A stretch of 64,000 nt of DNA from an uncultured Gammaproteobacteria bacterium (GTDB lineage: Bacteria; Pseudomonadota; Gammaproteobacteria; Pseudomonadales; Azotimanducaceae), in contig CAJWQG010000006.1 of NCBI GenBank assembly GCA_913045175.1, forward strand, positions 20,042-84,041, read 5' to 3'. The notes below the pieces were generated by a model. The model did no database searches and had not been told where the DNA came from. It was given only the letters and a program-made list of their open reading frames with translations. This document shows positions 63,864 to 64,000 of the stretch, piece by piece (positions within the stretch are counted from its first letter, which is position 1; every line of letters begins with the position of its first letter). Made by a program: the position numbers and the translations under genes.

Positions 63864-64000
63864 ATGTTGCGACTAATACCCTGGATATTACTTTTTCCCA
63901 GCATCGCGTTCGCGTGGGAAGTAGTGCAGGAAGAAACGCCTGTTCTGCCGCTTGCTCCGCTAACCGAAACGGTTTGGAGACAGCCAGTTGCACCAGGTGG
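63864..64000 (+). CDS. Start of a secreted protein (continues beyond the window)
   Basis: ATG 63864 begins a signal peptide (RLIPWILLFPSIAFA) followed by WEVVQEETPVLPLAPLTE and PVAPG, open to the right edge. The cleavage site after A-F-A is good. Too little is present to name the family. The antisense open frame 63760-63993 is taken as a shadow. Confidence 0.6.
   Translation, partial: MLRLIPWILLFPSIAFAWEVVQEETPVLPLAPLTETVWRQPVAPG

Noticed and set aside
63760..63993. Minus-strand frame at the right edge as a gene.
   Set aside because: It overlaps a plus-strand signal peptide that is much more protein-like, and it shows no recognisable domain.
1..64000. tRNA, rRNA, CRISPR arrays, IS elements and phage genes.
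   Set aside because: No cloverleaf, spacer array, transposase, integrase or structural phage gene was seen on reading the window. A dedicated scan (tRNAscan, CRISPR finder) would be needed to be certain.

Overview
The window looks like a chromosomal segment of an uncultured, probably marine, aerobic gammaproteobacterium. GC is moderate. There are TonB-dependent receptors, a lone heme O synthase, and many CoA-linked, Fe(II)/2-oxoglutarate and amidohydrolase catabolic genes. No rRNA, tRNA, CRISPR array, transposase, integrase or phage gene was seen. The taxonomic guess rests on gene families, not on a marker gene.

Layout. 1-5.9 kb: the end of a DUF3604 lipoprotein gene, a parvulin foldase with a HupE/UreJ membrane protein (a REP-like hairpin lies inside the HupE frame), then a thioredoxin-like fusion protein and a UGSC selenoprotein whose UGA is followed by a SECIS-like hairpin. 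5.9-13.2 kb: a D-aminoacylase-type amidohydrolase, a broken DUF3604 gene fused at a breakpoint to a DUF2235 fragment, a methyltransferase, an SGNH hydrolase, an intact DUF3604 gene and a haloalkane dehalogenase. 13.4-26.6 kb: two TonB receptors bracket a same-strand set of enolase-superfamily enzyme, VOC protein, a second selenoprotein (peroxiredoxin-like, W-U-P-P-C), GST, LLM flavin oxidoreductase, 2-hydroxyacyl-CoA lyase and class III CoA-transferase. The set ends at a strong bidirectional terminator.

26.6-36.1 kb: a CoA-thioester block (two CoA-transferases, a crotonase, an acyl-CoA synthetase, an MBL hydrolase, an SDR, a dienelactone hydrolase, an amidohydrolase). 36.2-39.8 kb: a patch of decayed genes. 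39.9-46 kb: an HTH-GNAT fusion, ctaB, a CoA-transferase, an ADP-ribosylglycohydrolase and an NTF2-like protein. A repeat cluster at 46.0-46.2 kb precedes a long plus-strand run to 54.7 kb: four-carbon acid sugar kinase, sulfatase, two tandem PhyH dioxygenases, an acetoacetate-decarboxylase-like protein, a YejA-like binding protein and a zinc-type oxidoreductase. 54.8-57 kb holds a GntR(YtrA)-ABC exporter operon behind a near-perfect palindromic operator. 57-64 kb mixes gene fragments (EAL, FecR, SDR, P-loop kinase) with two more PhyH dioxygenases, a crotonase and an amidohydrolase, and ends in the start of a secreted protein.

The strongest observations are the two in-frame UGA selenoprotein genes. 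Each UGA is followed after 10-11 nt by a perfect or wobble-paired short stem with an AGUU(U/A) loop. The genome must therefore encode SelA/B/C/D outside this window. A second theme is co-location of a 2-hydroxyacyl-CoA lyase with CoA-activating enzymes and four PhyH-family dioxygenases, which would fit (but does not prove) an alpha-oxidation style chain-shortening route. A third is repeated decay and recombination scars (DUF3604/DUF2235, C-terminal fragment/EAL, SDR/kinase) together with REP-like repeats.
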